A stretch of 64,000 bases of DNA, taken from assembly GCA_045536305.1 (NCBI GenBank), contig JAZSNH010000093.1, positions 30,278-94,277 of the forward strand, written 5' to 3'. The notes beneath the pieces were generated by a model. It was not told the DNA's origin. It made no database searches and worked only from the letters and a program-made list of their open reading frames with translations. Position 1 is the stretch's first letter, and each line of letters starts with the position of its first letter. The stretch comes from JAISGQ01 sp045536305. GTDB lineage: Bacteria; Bacillota; Clostridia; Oscillospirales; Acutalibacteraceae. Made by a program: the position numbers and the translations under genes. Shown piece by piece: positions 25,508 through 34,280 of the stretch.

Positions 25508-27907
25508 ATGAATTACGGTTACTTTGACGAACAGCGTAAAGAGTATGTCATCACCAATCCCGCAACTCCGGCACCGTGGGCAAACTATCTCGGCGACCCG
25601 AATTACGGCGCAATAATCTCCAACAATGCAGGCGGCTACAGCTTTGTAAAGAGCGGCGCAAACGGGAGAATCCTCCGTTACCGCTTCAACGACTGCGACG
25701 GTCCCGGGAGGGATATCTATATCCGCGACTGTGCAGACGGCGATTTCTGGTCCGCATCCTGGCAGCCTGTCGGCAAGAGCCTCGACGAATACAAATCCGA
25801 GTGCCGTCACGGTACTGCTTACACCACCATTTCCGCTGAATACAAGGGCATCGCTTCCGAGGCTCTTTACTATGTACCTCAGGGCAAGACCTATGAGGTC
25901 TGGAAGCTGAAGGTCACAAACAACACCGATGAGACAAAGAAGCTCGGCATTTTCGGTTATGCTGAATTTACCACCGACAATAACTATGCTCAGGATCAGG
26001 TAAACCTTCAGTACACCCAGTTCATTACCCGCACCTATTACAAAGACAACCGCATCGATATGACCATCAACGAGAGATGCAAGGAAGAATTCAACGGCAA
26101 CAAGAGAGCTAACCGCTTCTTCGGTCTTGCAGGTGCCGATGTTGTCTCCTACTGCGGCGACAAGGAAAGCTTCCTCGGCCTTTACAACGGTTACGGCAAG
26201 CCCCAGGCTCTTCAGGACGGCAAGTGCAGCAATGTGCTCAATTACAACGCAAACCCCTGCGGCGCTCTCCACACCGAGCTTGAGCTTGCAGCTGGCGAGA
26301 CAAAGGAGATCCTCTTCGCACTCGGTCAGAAGGAGCCCGATGAGGCTGCCTCTATACTCGCATCATACTCCGATGTCAAGGCAGCTACCGATGCTGAGCT
26401 TGCACAGCTTATTAACTACTGGCACGGCAAGCTTTCCAACTTCCAGATCAACACCCCCGACGATAAGTTCAACGCTATGATAAACACCTGGAATGCATTC
26501 CAGTGCTTCATAACCTTCGTATGGAGCCGCGCAGCATCCTTTGCATACTGCGGCGAGCGCAACGGCTACGGCTTCCGTGATACCGTTCAGGATATTCAGG
26601 GTATCCTCCACCTCGATCCCGAGATGGCAAAGAAGCAGATCCGTCTTATGCTCTCCGGTCAGGTACATAACGGCGCAGGTCTCCCCCTCGTAACCTTCAA
26701 CCACAATCCCGGTCATGAGGTCACTCCCGAGGAGCCCGATGAATACGCAAAGAGAATCGACCACACCCCCTATCGCGCAGACGATGCTCTCTGGCTGTTC
26801 CCCACTGTCAAGAAGTACATGGCAGAAAGCGGCGACATCGCATTCCTCGACGAGGTCATCCCCTTCGCAAACAAGGACGAGGCTACCGTTTACGAGCATC
26901 TTAAGAGAGCTATCAGCTTCTCTATGAACCATCTTGCAGCTCACGGCATGCCCGCAGGCCTTTCCGCTGACTGGAACGACTGCCTGAGAATGGGCGCACA
27001 GGGTGAGTCCACCTTCGTTGCATTCCAGCTTTACCTCGCTCTTAAGATCATGCGTACCTTCTGCGAGCACAAGAACGACGAGTTGTACATCAAGTACCTC
27101 GACGAGCAGGCAGAAATTCTTTATAAGAACATTCAGGACAACTGCTGGGATGAGGACAGATTCATCCGCGGTATCCGCGACAACGGCGTAAAGGTCGGTG
27201 CAAAGGCTGATGTTGAGGCTAACATGTGGCTCAACCCCCAGAGCTGGTCTGTAATTTCCGGCGTTGCTACCAAGGAGCAGGCTGAGACCGCACTTGAAAG
27301 CACCTGGAGAGAGCTGAACACCGCTTACGGTGCTCGTCTCCTTTCTCCCTCCTATAAGGAGCACCCCTTTGACGGCTCTGTTATGATCCTCTTCAATGGC
27401 TCCACCAAGGAAAACGGCGCTATCTTCTGCCAGTCTCAGGGCTGGATCATCCTTGCCGAAGCCCTCATGGGTCACGGCAACCGCGCATTTGAGTACTTCA
27501 AGGAAACAAGCCCTGCATATATGAATGACAAGGCTGAGATCAGAAGGATCGAGCCCTACGCACACGGTCAGTTCACCGAGTCCGTTGAGTCTCCCTTTGA
27601 GGGCAGAACTCACGTTCATTGGCTCACCGGCACCGCTTCCACTGTTATGGTAGGCTGCGTTGAGGGTATCCTCGGTATGAGACCCGATCTTAACGGTCTT
27701 GTTATCAACCCCTCCATCCCCTCTGATTGGAAGGAATTTACAATGGAGAAGAACTTCCGCGGCAAGAAGCTCCACATCAAGGTCGAAAATCCCAACGGCT
27801 CTGAGGGCGGCACCAAGGAAGTATGGCTCAACGGCGAGAAGCTCGAGGGCATTTATATCCCCGAGACTCTCATGAGCGAGGAAAACGACATCAGAGTAAT
27901 TCTCTGA
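25508..27907 (+). CDS. Cellobiose phosphorylase (GH94)
   Basis: 799 residues. Cytosolic enzyme splitting cellobiose with phosphate to glucose 1-phosphate and glucose. The N-terminus MNYGYFDEQRKEYVI, NNAGGYSF and YLGDPNYGAIIS match GH94 cellobiose phosphorylases, as do AYCGERNGYGFRDTVQD (substrate loop), the catalytic SADWNDCL (D488/D491) and FVFNGSTKENGAIFC-like C-terminal part. The ATG at 25508 is chosen because AAGGAG lies ten bases before it and family proteins start there; an upstream ATG would add seven unrelated residues. Strong codon bias suggests high expression. It works with cellodextrin import and the GH3 and epimerase genes. A longer-chain cellodextrin phosphorylase is less likely given length and N-terminus. 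Confidence 0.94.
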   Translation: MNYGYFDEQRKEYVITNPATPAPWANYLGDPNYGAIISNNAGGYSFVKSGANGRILRYRFNDCDGPGRDIYIRDCADGDFWSASWQPVGKSLDEYKSECRHGTAYTTISAEYKGIASEALYYVPQGKTYEVWKLKVTNNTDETKKLGIFGYAEFTTDNNYAQDQVNLQYTQFITRTYYKDNRIDMTINERCKEEFNGNKRANRFFGLAGADVVSYCGDKESFLGLYNGYGKPQALQDGKCSNVLNYNANPCGALHTELELAAGETKEILFALGQKEPDEAASILASYSDVKAATDAELAQLINYWHGKLSNFQINTPDDKFNAMINTWNAFQCFITFVWSRAASFAYCGERNGYGFRDTVQDIQGILHLDPEMAKKQIRLMLSGQVHNGAGLPLVTFNHNPGHEVTPEEPDEYAKRIDHTPYRADDALWLFPTVKKYMAESGDIAFLDEVIPFANKDEATVYEHLKRAISFSMNHLAAHGMPAGLSADWNDCLRMGAQGESTFVAFQLYLALKIMRTFCEHKNDELYIKYLDEQAEILYKNIQDNCWDEDRFIRGIRDNGVKVGAKADVEANMWLNPQSWSVISGVATKEQAETALESTWRELNTAYGARLLSPSYKEHPFDGSVMILFNGSTKENGAIFCQSQGWIILAEALMGHGNRAFEYFKETSPAYMNDKAEIRRIEPYAHGQFTESVESPFEGRTHVHWLTGTASTVMVGCVEGILGMRPDLNGLVINPSIPSDWKEFTMEKNFRGKKLHIKVENPNGSEGGTKEVWLNGEKLEGIYIPETLMSEENDIRVIL

Positions 27908-27926
27908 TAGGCTTTGTTTATACAGC

Positions 27927-27961
27927 GGCCTCCACGGATAAGTCCGTGGAGGCCTTCTTTT
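27927..27961 (+). terminator. Terminator of the GH94 gene
   Basis: GGCCTCCACGGA pairs with TCCGTGGAGGCC around TAAG and is followed by TTCTTTT. Confidence 0.9.
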
Positions 27962-28103
27962 ATCTGCTTTTCTCTCATATTTCTTCCTTTACATTGACAC
28001 AAAGATGTCAATGTGGTATTATTTAAGTTATAAAATGCACAGATTCGGTTTTTTGATATCCTTTACTTTTCACCGATATGTGCCGAAAGCAAAGGAGGAT
28101 ACT

Positions 28104-28868
28104 ATGTCTATCTTAGAACAGCTCAACAGTATTCCGATGTACGCGATATGCGGCGGTATCGTCGCCATTGTCGCGGTGATATGTATTATATTTATGATAA
28201 GAGCATATCGCGCAGGCAAGGCCATCGGCATGGACACCTCAAAAATGAAAAAGGTCATTATCTCAAGCGCGACCTTTACCATGCTCCCGGCTGTGGGAAT
28301 CCTGCTTGGCGTTATCGCCCTTTCCGGAAGCCTCGGTACGCCGTGGCCGTGGCTGAGACTTTCCGTTATAGGCGCTCTGCATTACGAAACTCAGGTCGCA
28401 GATGCCGCCGCAAGACAGGTCGGCATGTCCGAGCTTTCAGGCTCCGAAATGACCGCTTCCGCTTTTACCACCATCGCACTGCTCATGAGCATCTGTATTA
28501 TGTGGGGCATGGTGCTTTCACTCATTTTCAATAAAGGCTACCTCAAAAAGCTCGGCTCGGGCGGCGAGAAAAAGTCCGGCGGCAAGAGCGGCGCAGGCTT
28601 TGGCGACAGCGCAATGACAGCTATGTTTATCGGTATGGTCAGTGCCTATATCGGCAGCTATATCGGCGGCTTTGTTTCGGGCAGCGGTACCTTCTCCTTC
28701 GCAGGCAACTGGATGCCCCTTGTTGTTGTGGGCGTTTCAGGCCTTGCAATGGCGTTCTTTATGTGGCTTGGCGGCAAGAAGGGCTTCGCATGGGTCGAAA
28801 GCTTCTCCATTGCAGGCAGCATGCTGCTCGGCATGGGCGCCGCTGTAGTCGTCAGCCTCTTTATATGA
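28104..28868 (+). CDS. DUF5058 family membrane protein
   Basis: 254 residues, about five membrane helices, starting at the ATG with AAAGGAGG just upstream (an in-frame extension to 28005 lacks a ribosome site). The central GTPWPWLRLSVIGALHYE and the ISSATFTMLPAVGILLGVIAL helix are characteristic of DUF5058, an uncharacterised family of Clostridia and relatives. A Gly/Lys/Ser linker (KKSGGKSGAG) precedes the last three helices. The next gene follows after 23 bp and a peptidase after that, so it is probably one half of a two-component transporter or carrier. Function inferred only. Confidence 0.8.
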   Translation: MSILEQLNSIPMYAICGGIVAIVAVICIIFMIRAYRAGKAIGMDTSKMKKVIISSATFTMLPAVGILLGVIALSGSLGTPWPWLRLSVIGALHYETQVADAAARQVGMSELSGSEMTASAFTTIALLMSICIMWGMVLSLIFNKGYLKKLGSGGEKKSGGKSGAGFGDSAMTAMFIGMVSAYIGSYIGGFVSGSGTFSFAGNWMPLVVVGVSGLAMAFFMWLGGKKGFAWVESFSIAGSMLLGMGAAVVVSLFI

Positions 28869-28891
28869 TCTCGAAGAAAGGAGAAATCACC

Positions 28892-29632
28892 ATGAACGAA
28901 CAGGAAAGAATCGCTTATTTTGAAGGATATAATTCCAAAACTCACGCTATAGGCAGAATATTTACCGCTATCGTCCTTGTGCTTCTTCTGGGAGCTCCCT
29001 TTATCATGGGTTACTTCCTCGGCGCAATGCCCAATATTGGCGCTGTCGGAAAGGCATTCCTTTCCGTAGGTCTTGTATGGACCGTCAGCTCTGTTGCGGA
29101 ATTTCTTATTTACACCCCAATGCTCGGTGCAGGCGGCGGATATCTTGCCTTTATCACAGGCAACCTCATCAATATGAAAATACCCTGCGCTATCAACGCC
29201 CGCGACACTGTCGGTGCAAAATCGGGCACTCCCGAGAATGAGATAATCTCCACCCTTTCCATCGCCACCTCCTCTCTTGTGACCATCGTGGTCATAGCTA
29301 TCGGCGTGGTGCTTCTCATCCCTCTCCAGCCCATACTTCAGAGCCCCGTGCTCCAGCCTGCCTTCGATGTGGTCGTTCCCGCACTCTTCGGCGCAATGGC
29401 TTACAAGTACTTCCGCAATAATCTTAAGATTGCGATCATACCTCTTGTAATAATGAGCATACTGTTTATCCTCGTTCCCTCTCTCACAAATTCCACCAGC
29501 TTCATGATAATTCCCAGCGGTATCATTGCTATCGCTCTTTCCTTCATCTTCTTCAAGGCTCAAAGCAAGAAGCTTGCTTCTGCGTCTGCTGACGACAGCG
29601 AGGAGGGCGAGAAGGGAGCCGAGGCAGAATGA
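28892..29632 (+). CDS. Polytopic membrane protein, partner of DUF5058
   Basis: 246 residues with six to seven helices (IFTAIVLVLLLGAPFIMGYFLG, SLVTIVVIAIGVVLLIPL and others) and a charged C-terminal tail (ADDSEEGEKGAEAE). No family recognised. A conserved-looking polar loop, NMKIPCAINARDTVGAKSGT, carries a Cys and an Arg-Asp pair that could line a substrate path. AAAGGAG lies about eight bases upstream. Its stop overlaps the start of the M20 peptidase by four bases (ATGA), so the three genes are translated together. I infer a transporter subunit working with DUF5058. Confidence 0.75.
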   Translation: MNEQERIAYFEGYNSKTHAIGRIFTAIVLVLLLGAPFIMGYFLGAMPNIGAVGKAFLSVGLVWTVSSVAEFLIYTPMLGAGGGYLAFITGNLINMKIPCAINARDTVGAKSGTPENEIISTLSIATSSLVTIVVIAIGVVLLIPLQPILQSPVLQPAFDVVVPALFGAMAYKYFRNNLKIAIIPLVIMSILFILVPSLTNSTSFMIIPSGIIAIALSFIFFKAQSKKLASASADDSEEGEKGAEAE

Positions 29633-31089
29633 TGTTCTATGTAAAGGTCGCTCTGGCGGTTGTTCTCGGCATAATCGCACTGCTCGTACTGCTTCTGCTT
29701 GTCGCTGTGGTTCGCACGATATTCATGGGCAGAAAGAAATCCTCCTACACGCCCGACCCCGATGCAGAGCGCGTGGAGGAATATTCGGGCAAGCTGTCCG
29801 AAATGATAAAGTGCGAAACCGTATCCCACAAGGGACAGACCGATATTTCCGATTATCTGCTGTTCCACGATAAGCTGCAAGAGCTTTTCCCCCTTGTTCA
29901 CGAAAAGCTTGAAAAAACTGTTATCGACGGCAATCTGCTCTACTTTTGGAAAGGCAAAAGCTCAGAAAACCCCATTATTCTCATGAGTCATCAGGACGTT
30001 GTCCCTGCCGAGGGCGAATGGCTTCACGAGCCCTTTTCAGGCGATATTGCGGACGGCAAGGTGTGGGGACGCGGCGCAGGAGATACAAAATGCTCTGTTA
30101 TGGCTTTCTTTCAGGCTGTGGAAGAGCTTCTCGGGGAAGATTATATCCCTCAGTGTGACGTTTATCTTGCCTCCTCATGCACAGAGGAATGGGGCGGTGA
30201 AGGCGCGCCGAAGCTTGTTTCCCATCTTCGCAGCCGCGGCGTAAAACCCTTCCTTGTCTGCGATGAGGGCGGCGGAATAATCACCGAGCCCGTAGGCGGC
30301 ATCAAGGGCAACTACGCCATGGTCGGCGTCTTTGAAAAGGGCAAGGCCAATATCAGATTTACCGCCCGAAGCAGCGGAGGCCACGCAAGCACACCTCCGA
30401 GAAACACTCCGATCGTCAGACTCGCCGCATTTATCAACGAGATAGAAAACGGCAAGCATTTCAAGCGCAAATTCCTCCCCGAGGTCAGCGCAATGTTTGG
30501 CAAGCTGTCACGCTACGCTCCGTTCGGCCTTCGCCTTGTGATGGGAAATCTCTGGTATTTTAAGCCTCTTATGAAGGCTGTCATGCCCATGATCTCCTCT
30601 CAGGCAGGCGCTATGCTCCGCACTACTGTGGCTTTCACCATGCAGTCGGGCTCCGATGCGGAAAATGTGCTTCCCCAGGAGGCCACTCTTTGTGCAAATG
30701 TCCGCTTTATCCCTCATCAGGGCGAAAAGAAAAGCATGAAGATCATAAGCAGGCTGGCCAAGAAATACGATCTCGAAATGGAAATACTCGACTGCAACGA
30801 CTATTCCGAGCCTGCCGATATCAACGGAAAGGCATTTCGTCAGGTCGAGGAGACTATTGCCAAGACCTTCCCCGGTCTTGCAAGCAGTCCTTATGTTGTC
30901 CTTGGCGGCACAGACGCTCATTTCTATCAGGATATCTGCGACAACTGCATTCGTTTTGCTCCGGTTATCTACGGCCCCGAGCAGATGAAGGGCATGCACG
31001 GCATCAACGAGAATATCGAATGCAATTGCCTGCCCGGTGCTGTTGACTTTTATAAAAATCTTATTATTAAGCAGGAAGAAAACGCCTGA
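29629..31089 (+). CDS. Membrane-anchored M20 family metallopeptidase
   Basis: 486 residues. An N-terminal membrane helix (about 4-26) precedes a di-zinc M20 exopeptidase. Metal and catalytic residues are visible: H and D in MSHQDVVPAEGE, D in GRGAGDTKCS, the E-E pair in SCTEEWGGEG and the late H in GGTDAHFYQD. The pattern NPIILMSHQDVVP is closest to the carboxypeptidase-S/PM20D1-like branch. The start may equally be the ATG three bases later. Coupled to the two membrane proteins upstream. With the helix, the active domain could lie on either face; no Sec cleavage site is evident. Substrate (dipeptides or N-acyl amino acids) is not known. Confidence 0.88.
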   Translation: MMFYVKVALAVVLGIIALLVLLLLVAVVRTIFMGRKKSSYTPDPDAERVEEYSGKLSEMIKCETVSHKGQTDISDYLLFHDKLQELFPLVHEKLEKTVIDGNLLYFWKGKSSENPIILMSHQDVVPAEGEWLHEPFSGDIADGKVWGRGAGDTKCSVMAFFQAVEELLGEDYIPQCDVYLASSCTEEWGGEGAPKLVSHLRSRGVKPFLVCDEGGGIITEPVGGIKGNYAMVGVFEKGKANIRFTARSSGGHASTPPRNTPIVRLAAFINEIENGKHFKRKFLPEVSAMFGKLSRYAPFGLRLVMGNLWYFKPLMKAVMPMISSQAGAMLRTTVAFTMQSGSDAENVLPQEATLCANVRFIPHQGEKKSMKIISRLAKKYDLEMEILDCNDYSEPADINGKAFRQVEETIAKTFPGLASSPYVVLGGTDAHFYQDICDNCIRFAPVIYGPEQMKGMHGINENIECNCLPGAVDFYKNLIIKQEENA

Positions 31090-31102
31090 GAATACATTTT
31101 TT

Positions 31103-31137
31103 ACCGCCCGACAAAAGTCGGGCGGTCTTTCTTTTTT
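31103..31137 (+). terminator. Terminator of the DUF5058-M20 operon
   Basis: ACCGCCCGAC-AAAA-GTCGGGCGGT followed by CTTTCTTTTTT. Confidence 0.92.
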
Positions 31138-31254
31138 CGAAAAGTCTGACTTCGAATAAAACACTGCCGATAAGCATCTCGGTGTATTTTGAGAGGAAAT
31201 TGTTAAATATTTATTATAGCTTTTTAAATTAACCTTTACCTATGGCTTTTTTTC

Positions 31255-31283
31255 TTGCCGAAAAAGTTTGCTTGTGGTAAAAT
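31255..31283 (+). promoter_or_regulatory. Promoter of the DUF1624-tex operon
   Basis: TTGCCG, 17-base spacer, extended -10 TGTGGTAAAAT. Spacer and -10 resemble those at 4909-4937. Confidence 0.6.
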
Positions 31284-31317
31284 AAAAAGACTGAAATAAC
31301 GTAAAGGAGCGGGTGTA

Positions 31318-32109
31318 ATGGAATCCGTTCAGACACTAAATTCTCCTCAGCAGACCGATGTCAGGCGACGTATACGTATAGAGATCTACGATGCCCTTAG
31401 AGGCATCGCCATAATCTATATGATCTTCTATCACACTCTGTATGACCTTACGATGCTTGGCTTTGACTTCGCTGAGCCTATTCTTTACTCTCAGAGAATA
31501 ATCGTTACGGTAGACCAGGGAATGTTTATCATACTTTCCGGTATATGCTGTTCTTTAAGCCGCAACAATCCTCTCAGAGGCGCAAAGCTTCTGGGCGTTG
31601 CTATGCTCTTTACCCTTGTCACGGTGTTTATCGACTACCGCGCACCCATAACCTTCGGCATACTTCATCTTCTGAGCTTTTCAATGCTCATATTCAGCGC
31701 CTGCGAGAAATTTCTCCGCAAGCTGCCTCTTATCCCCTCGGCACTCTTCTGCCACCTGCTTTACGCGCTTACCTATAATGTACGCAACGGCTACTTCGGG
31801 TTCGGCCCCATGAAGATTAACGTGCCCGAAATGCTCACCTACAAAAGCAGACTTTTTATTTTCGGCTTTACCGACAGCAGCTATTCTGCGCTTGATTATT
31901 TCCCTCTTCTGCCCTATCTGTTTCTCTTCCTTGCGGGTGTTTTCTGGGGATTATGGCTTTCAAAGCGCAAGCTGCCCGAATTTGCATATAAAAAGATACC
32001 CTTCCTCGGTTTTCTCGGAAAGCATTCTCTTTTTATCTACGTAATACATCAGCCGATAATATACGCAATATTATCGCAGGTACACTATTTACTCTACAAC
32101 GGAGGCTGA
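31318..32109 (+). CDS. DUF1624/HGSNAT-type membrane acyltransferase-like protein
   Basis: 263 residues, about seven to eight helices. The start RIEIYDALRGIAIIYMIFYHTLYDL carries the D-x-x-R-G motif, and the end FLGKHSLFIYVIHQPIIYAIL the H-x-x-x-x-Y/H-x-x-H-Q-P pattern of the heparan-alpha-glucosaminide acetyltransferase/DUF1624 group, which transfers acyl groups across the membrane to sugars. The conserved His (YHTLYD) is the likely acyl carrier. Strong ribosome site (AAAGGAG). It overlaps the region just before tex (5-bp gap), so they are co-transcribed. Acceptor unknown; a cell-wall or surface glycan is plausible. Confidence 0.85.
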   Translation: MESVQTLNSPQQTDVRRRIRIEIYDALRGIAIIYMIFYHTLYDLTMLGFDFAEPILYSQRIIVTVDQGMFIILSGICCSLSRNNPLRGAKLLGVAMLFTLVTVFIDYRAPITFGILHLLSFSMLIFSACEKFLRKLPLIPSALFCHLLYALTYNVRNGYFGFGPMKINVPEMLTYKSRLFIFGFTDSSYSALDYFPLLPYLFLFLAGVFWGLWLSKRKLPEFAYKKIPFLGFLGKHSLFIYVIHQPIIYAILSQVHYLLYNGG

Positions 32110-32114
32110 CTCAG

Positions 32115-34274
32115 ATGGATTTTGTCAAAGCATTAGTCAATGAATTTAAAATCAAAGAACAGTGGATGGAAAATATCCTTAAGCTTATCGACGACGGAAA
32201 CACCATCCCCTTTATCGCCCGTTACCGCAAGGAAATGCACGGCACGCAGGACGACCAGACCTTGCGCGCAATAGCGGATAGATACGCATATCTTCAGAAC
32301 TTTGACAAGAGACGCGAGGAGATACGCTCTTCCATCGAATCTCAGGAAAAGCTGACAGAGGAAATAAACGAAGCTCTCGACAGAGCTTTGACTCTTGCAG
32401 AGCTTGAGGATATCTACCGTCCTTACAAGCCGAAGAGAAGGACAAGAGCCTCCATTGCCCGTGAGAAGGGGCTTGAGCCGCTCGCTCAGGTGATATTCGC
32501 TCAGGAGGTAAAGGATTTCCCCATCGATCTGGCAGAGGCTTATGTTGACCCCGAGAAGGGCGTTGAGACTCCGCAGGATGCCCTTGCAGGCGCGCTCGAC
32601 ATCATCGCGGAGGATATTTCCGACGATGCCGACATAAGAAAGCAGCTTAGAAGAGTGGTCTATCTCAACGGCATGCTCGTTTCCAAGGCTTCAGACCCCG
32701 AGGCAGACAGCGTTTATACCAATTATTACGATTTTAAAGAGCCTCTTTCGAAAATTGCAGGACATAGGGTTCTCGCCATCAACCGAGGTGAAAAAGAGGG
32801 CATACTTAAGGCAAAGATAGAATTTGACCGCGAAAAAGGCATGCATGTGCTGATTTCCCACGCAGTCAAAAACTCCACCCCCTGTGCTGACAGTGTTGTC
32901 GATGCTGCAAACGATGCCTACGACCGACTTATCTTCCCTTCGATAGAAAACGAGCTGCGAAGCAGCGCCTTTGACACAGCTTCTGAGGCAGCTATCGGTC
33001 TTTTCTCCGTAAACCTGCGCCAGCTTCTTCTCCAGCCTCCCGTAAAGGGCAAGGTAGCTCTCGGTCTTGACCCCGGCTACAGGACAGGCTGCAAGGTCGC
33101 GGTAGTTGATGCAACGGGCCGTGTCCTCGACACAGGCGTTATCTACTGTGCACCGCCTTACAAAAAGATCGATGAGGCTAAGGCAAAGATCACCGCCCTG
33201 TGCAAAAAGCACGGCGTTCAGATAATATCCATCGGCAACGGCACAGCAAGCAAGGAGACTGAAATGTTTGTCGCTGAGCTTATCGGCGAGCTTAAAATGG
33301 GTATTTCCTATATGGTCGTATCCGAAGCAGGTGCTTCCGTTTATTCGGCAAGCAAGCTTGCTGCCGGGGAATTTCCCGAATATGATGTTTCTCTCCGCAG
33401 TGCGGTCTCTATAGCACGCCGTCTGCAGGATCCTCTCGCAGAACTTGTAAAGATCGACCCCAAGGCAATCGGTGTCGGCCAATATCAGCACGATATGCCC
33501 CAGAAGAGACTTGGCGAGGCACTTGACGGCGTTGTTGAGGATTGCGTCAACAGTGTCGGCGTTGATTTAAACACCGCTTCTCCCTCTCTTTTGACGAGGG
33601 TCGCAGGAATCAACGCATCGATCTCAAAGAATATTGTTGCTTACCGTGAGGAAAACGGCGCCTTTAAATCGAGAGCCGAGCTTAAAAAGGTAAGCAAGCT
33701 TGGGCCGAAGGCATTTGAGCAGTGCGCCGGCTTCTGCCGTGTTGCCGAGAGCAAGAATGTGCTGGACAACACCGGCGTTCACCCCGAAAGCTACGACGCG
33801 GCAAAATCGCTGCTTACCCTCTGCGGCTATACACTCGACGACGTTAAAAACGGCGGAATCGGTGAGCTGGCCGACAGAGTAAAGCAGCTTGGTTCTGCCT
33901 CCGTTGCGGAAAAATTAGGCATCGGTGAGCCAACGTTGGCCGATATAATCCGCGAGCTTTTAGCTCCCGGAAGAGACATGCGCGATGAGCTGCCGCCTCC
34001 CATGCTGCGTACCGACGTGCTTTCCATCGAGGATCTGACCCCCGGCATGGAGCTTCAGGGAACTGTCCGAAATGTTATAGATTTTGGCGCCTTCGTTGAT
34101 ATAGGCGTCCATCAGGACGGTCTTGTCCATGTTTCTCAGATCAGCAACTCTTTTATAAAGCATCCGGGCGAAAAACTCAAGGTGGGTGATGTCGTCACTG
34201 TATGGGTTCTCTCGGTGGATGTCAAAAAACAGCGTATTTCGCTTACCATGAAGGGTAAGCCGAAGGAAGACTGA
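32115..34274 (+). CDS. tex: Tex-like RNA-binding transcription accessory protein
   Basis: 719 residues, full length. Order: N-terminal helical part (FIARYRKEMHGTQDD), YqgF-like domain with GLDPGYRTGCKVAVVD, a helix-hairpin-helix segment (LGEALDGVVEDCVNSVGVDLNTAS with LLTRVAGI) and a C-terminal S1 domain (GMELQGTVRNVIDFGAFVDIGVHQDGLVH). Bacterial Tex associates with RNA polymerase and nucleic acids and affects gene expression. It lies between the acyltransferase gene and a solute-binding lipoprotein gene, six bp from the latter. Confidence 0.97.
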   Translation: MDFVKALVNEFKIKEQWMENILKLIDDGNTIPFIARYRKEMHGTQDDQTLRAIADRYAYLQNFDKRREEIRSSIESQEKLTEEINEALDRALTLAELEDIYRPYKPKRRTRASIAREKGLEPLAQVIFAQEVKDFPIDLAEAYVDPEKGVETPQDALAGALDIIAEDISDDADIRKQLRRVVYLNGMLVSKASDPEADSVYTNYYDFKEPLSKIAGHRVLAINRGEKEGILKAKIEFDREKGMHVLISHAVKNSTPCADSVVDAANDAYDRLIFPSIENELRSSAFDTASEAAIGLFSVNLRQLLLQPPVKGKVALGLDPGYRTGCKVAVVDATGRVLDTGVIYCAPPYKKIDEAKAKITALCKKHGVQIISIGNGTASKETEMFVAELIGELKMGISYMVVSEAGASVYSASKLAAGEFPEYDVSLRSAVSIARRLQDPLAELVKIDPKAIGVGQYQHDMPQKRLGEALDGVVEDCVNSVGVDLNTASPSLLTRVAGINASISKNIVAYREENGAFKSRAELKKVSKLGPKAFEQCAGFCRVAESKNVLDNTGVHPESYDAAKSLLTLCGYTLDDVKNGGIGELADRVKQLGSASVAEKLGIGEPTLADIIRELLAPGRDMRDELPPPMLRTDVLSIEDLTPGMELQGTVRNVIDFGAFVDIGVHQDGLVHVSQISNSFIKHPGEKLKVGDVVTVWVLSVDVKKQRISLTMKGKPKED

Positions 34275-34280
34275 TATATA

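Noticed and set aside
26363..27775. Long open frame on the minus strand opposite GH94
   Set aside because: It mirrors the highly biased GH94 codons, has no ribosome site and the product resembles nothing; the GH94 family match is decisive. Similar antisense frames lie opposite serC, serA and fakA and are also left out.
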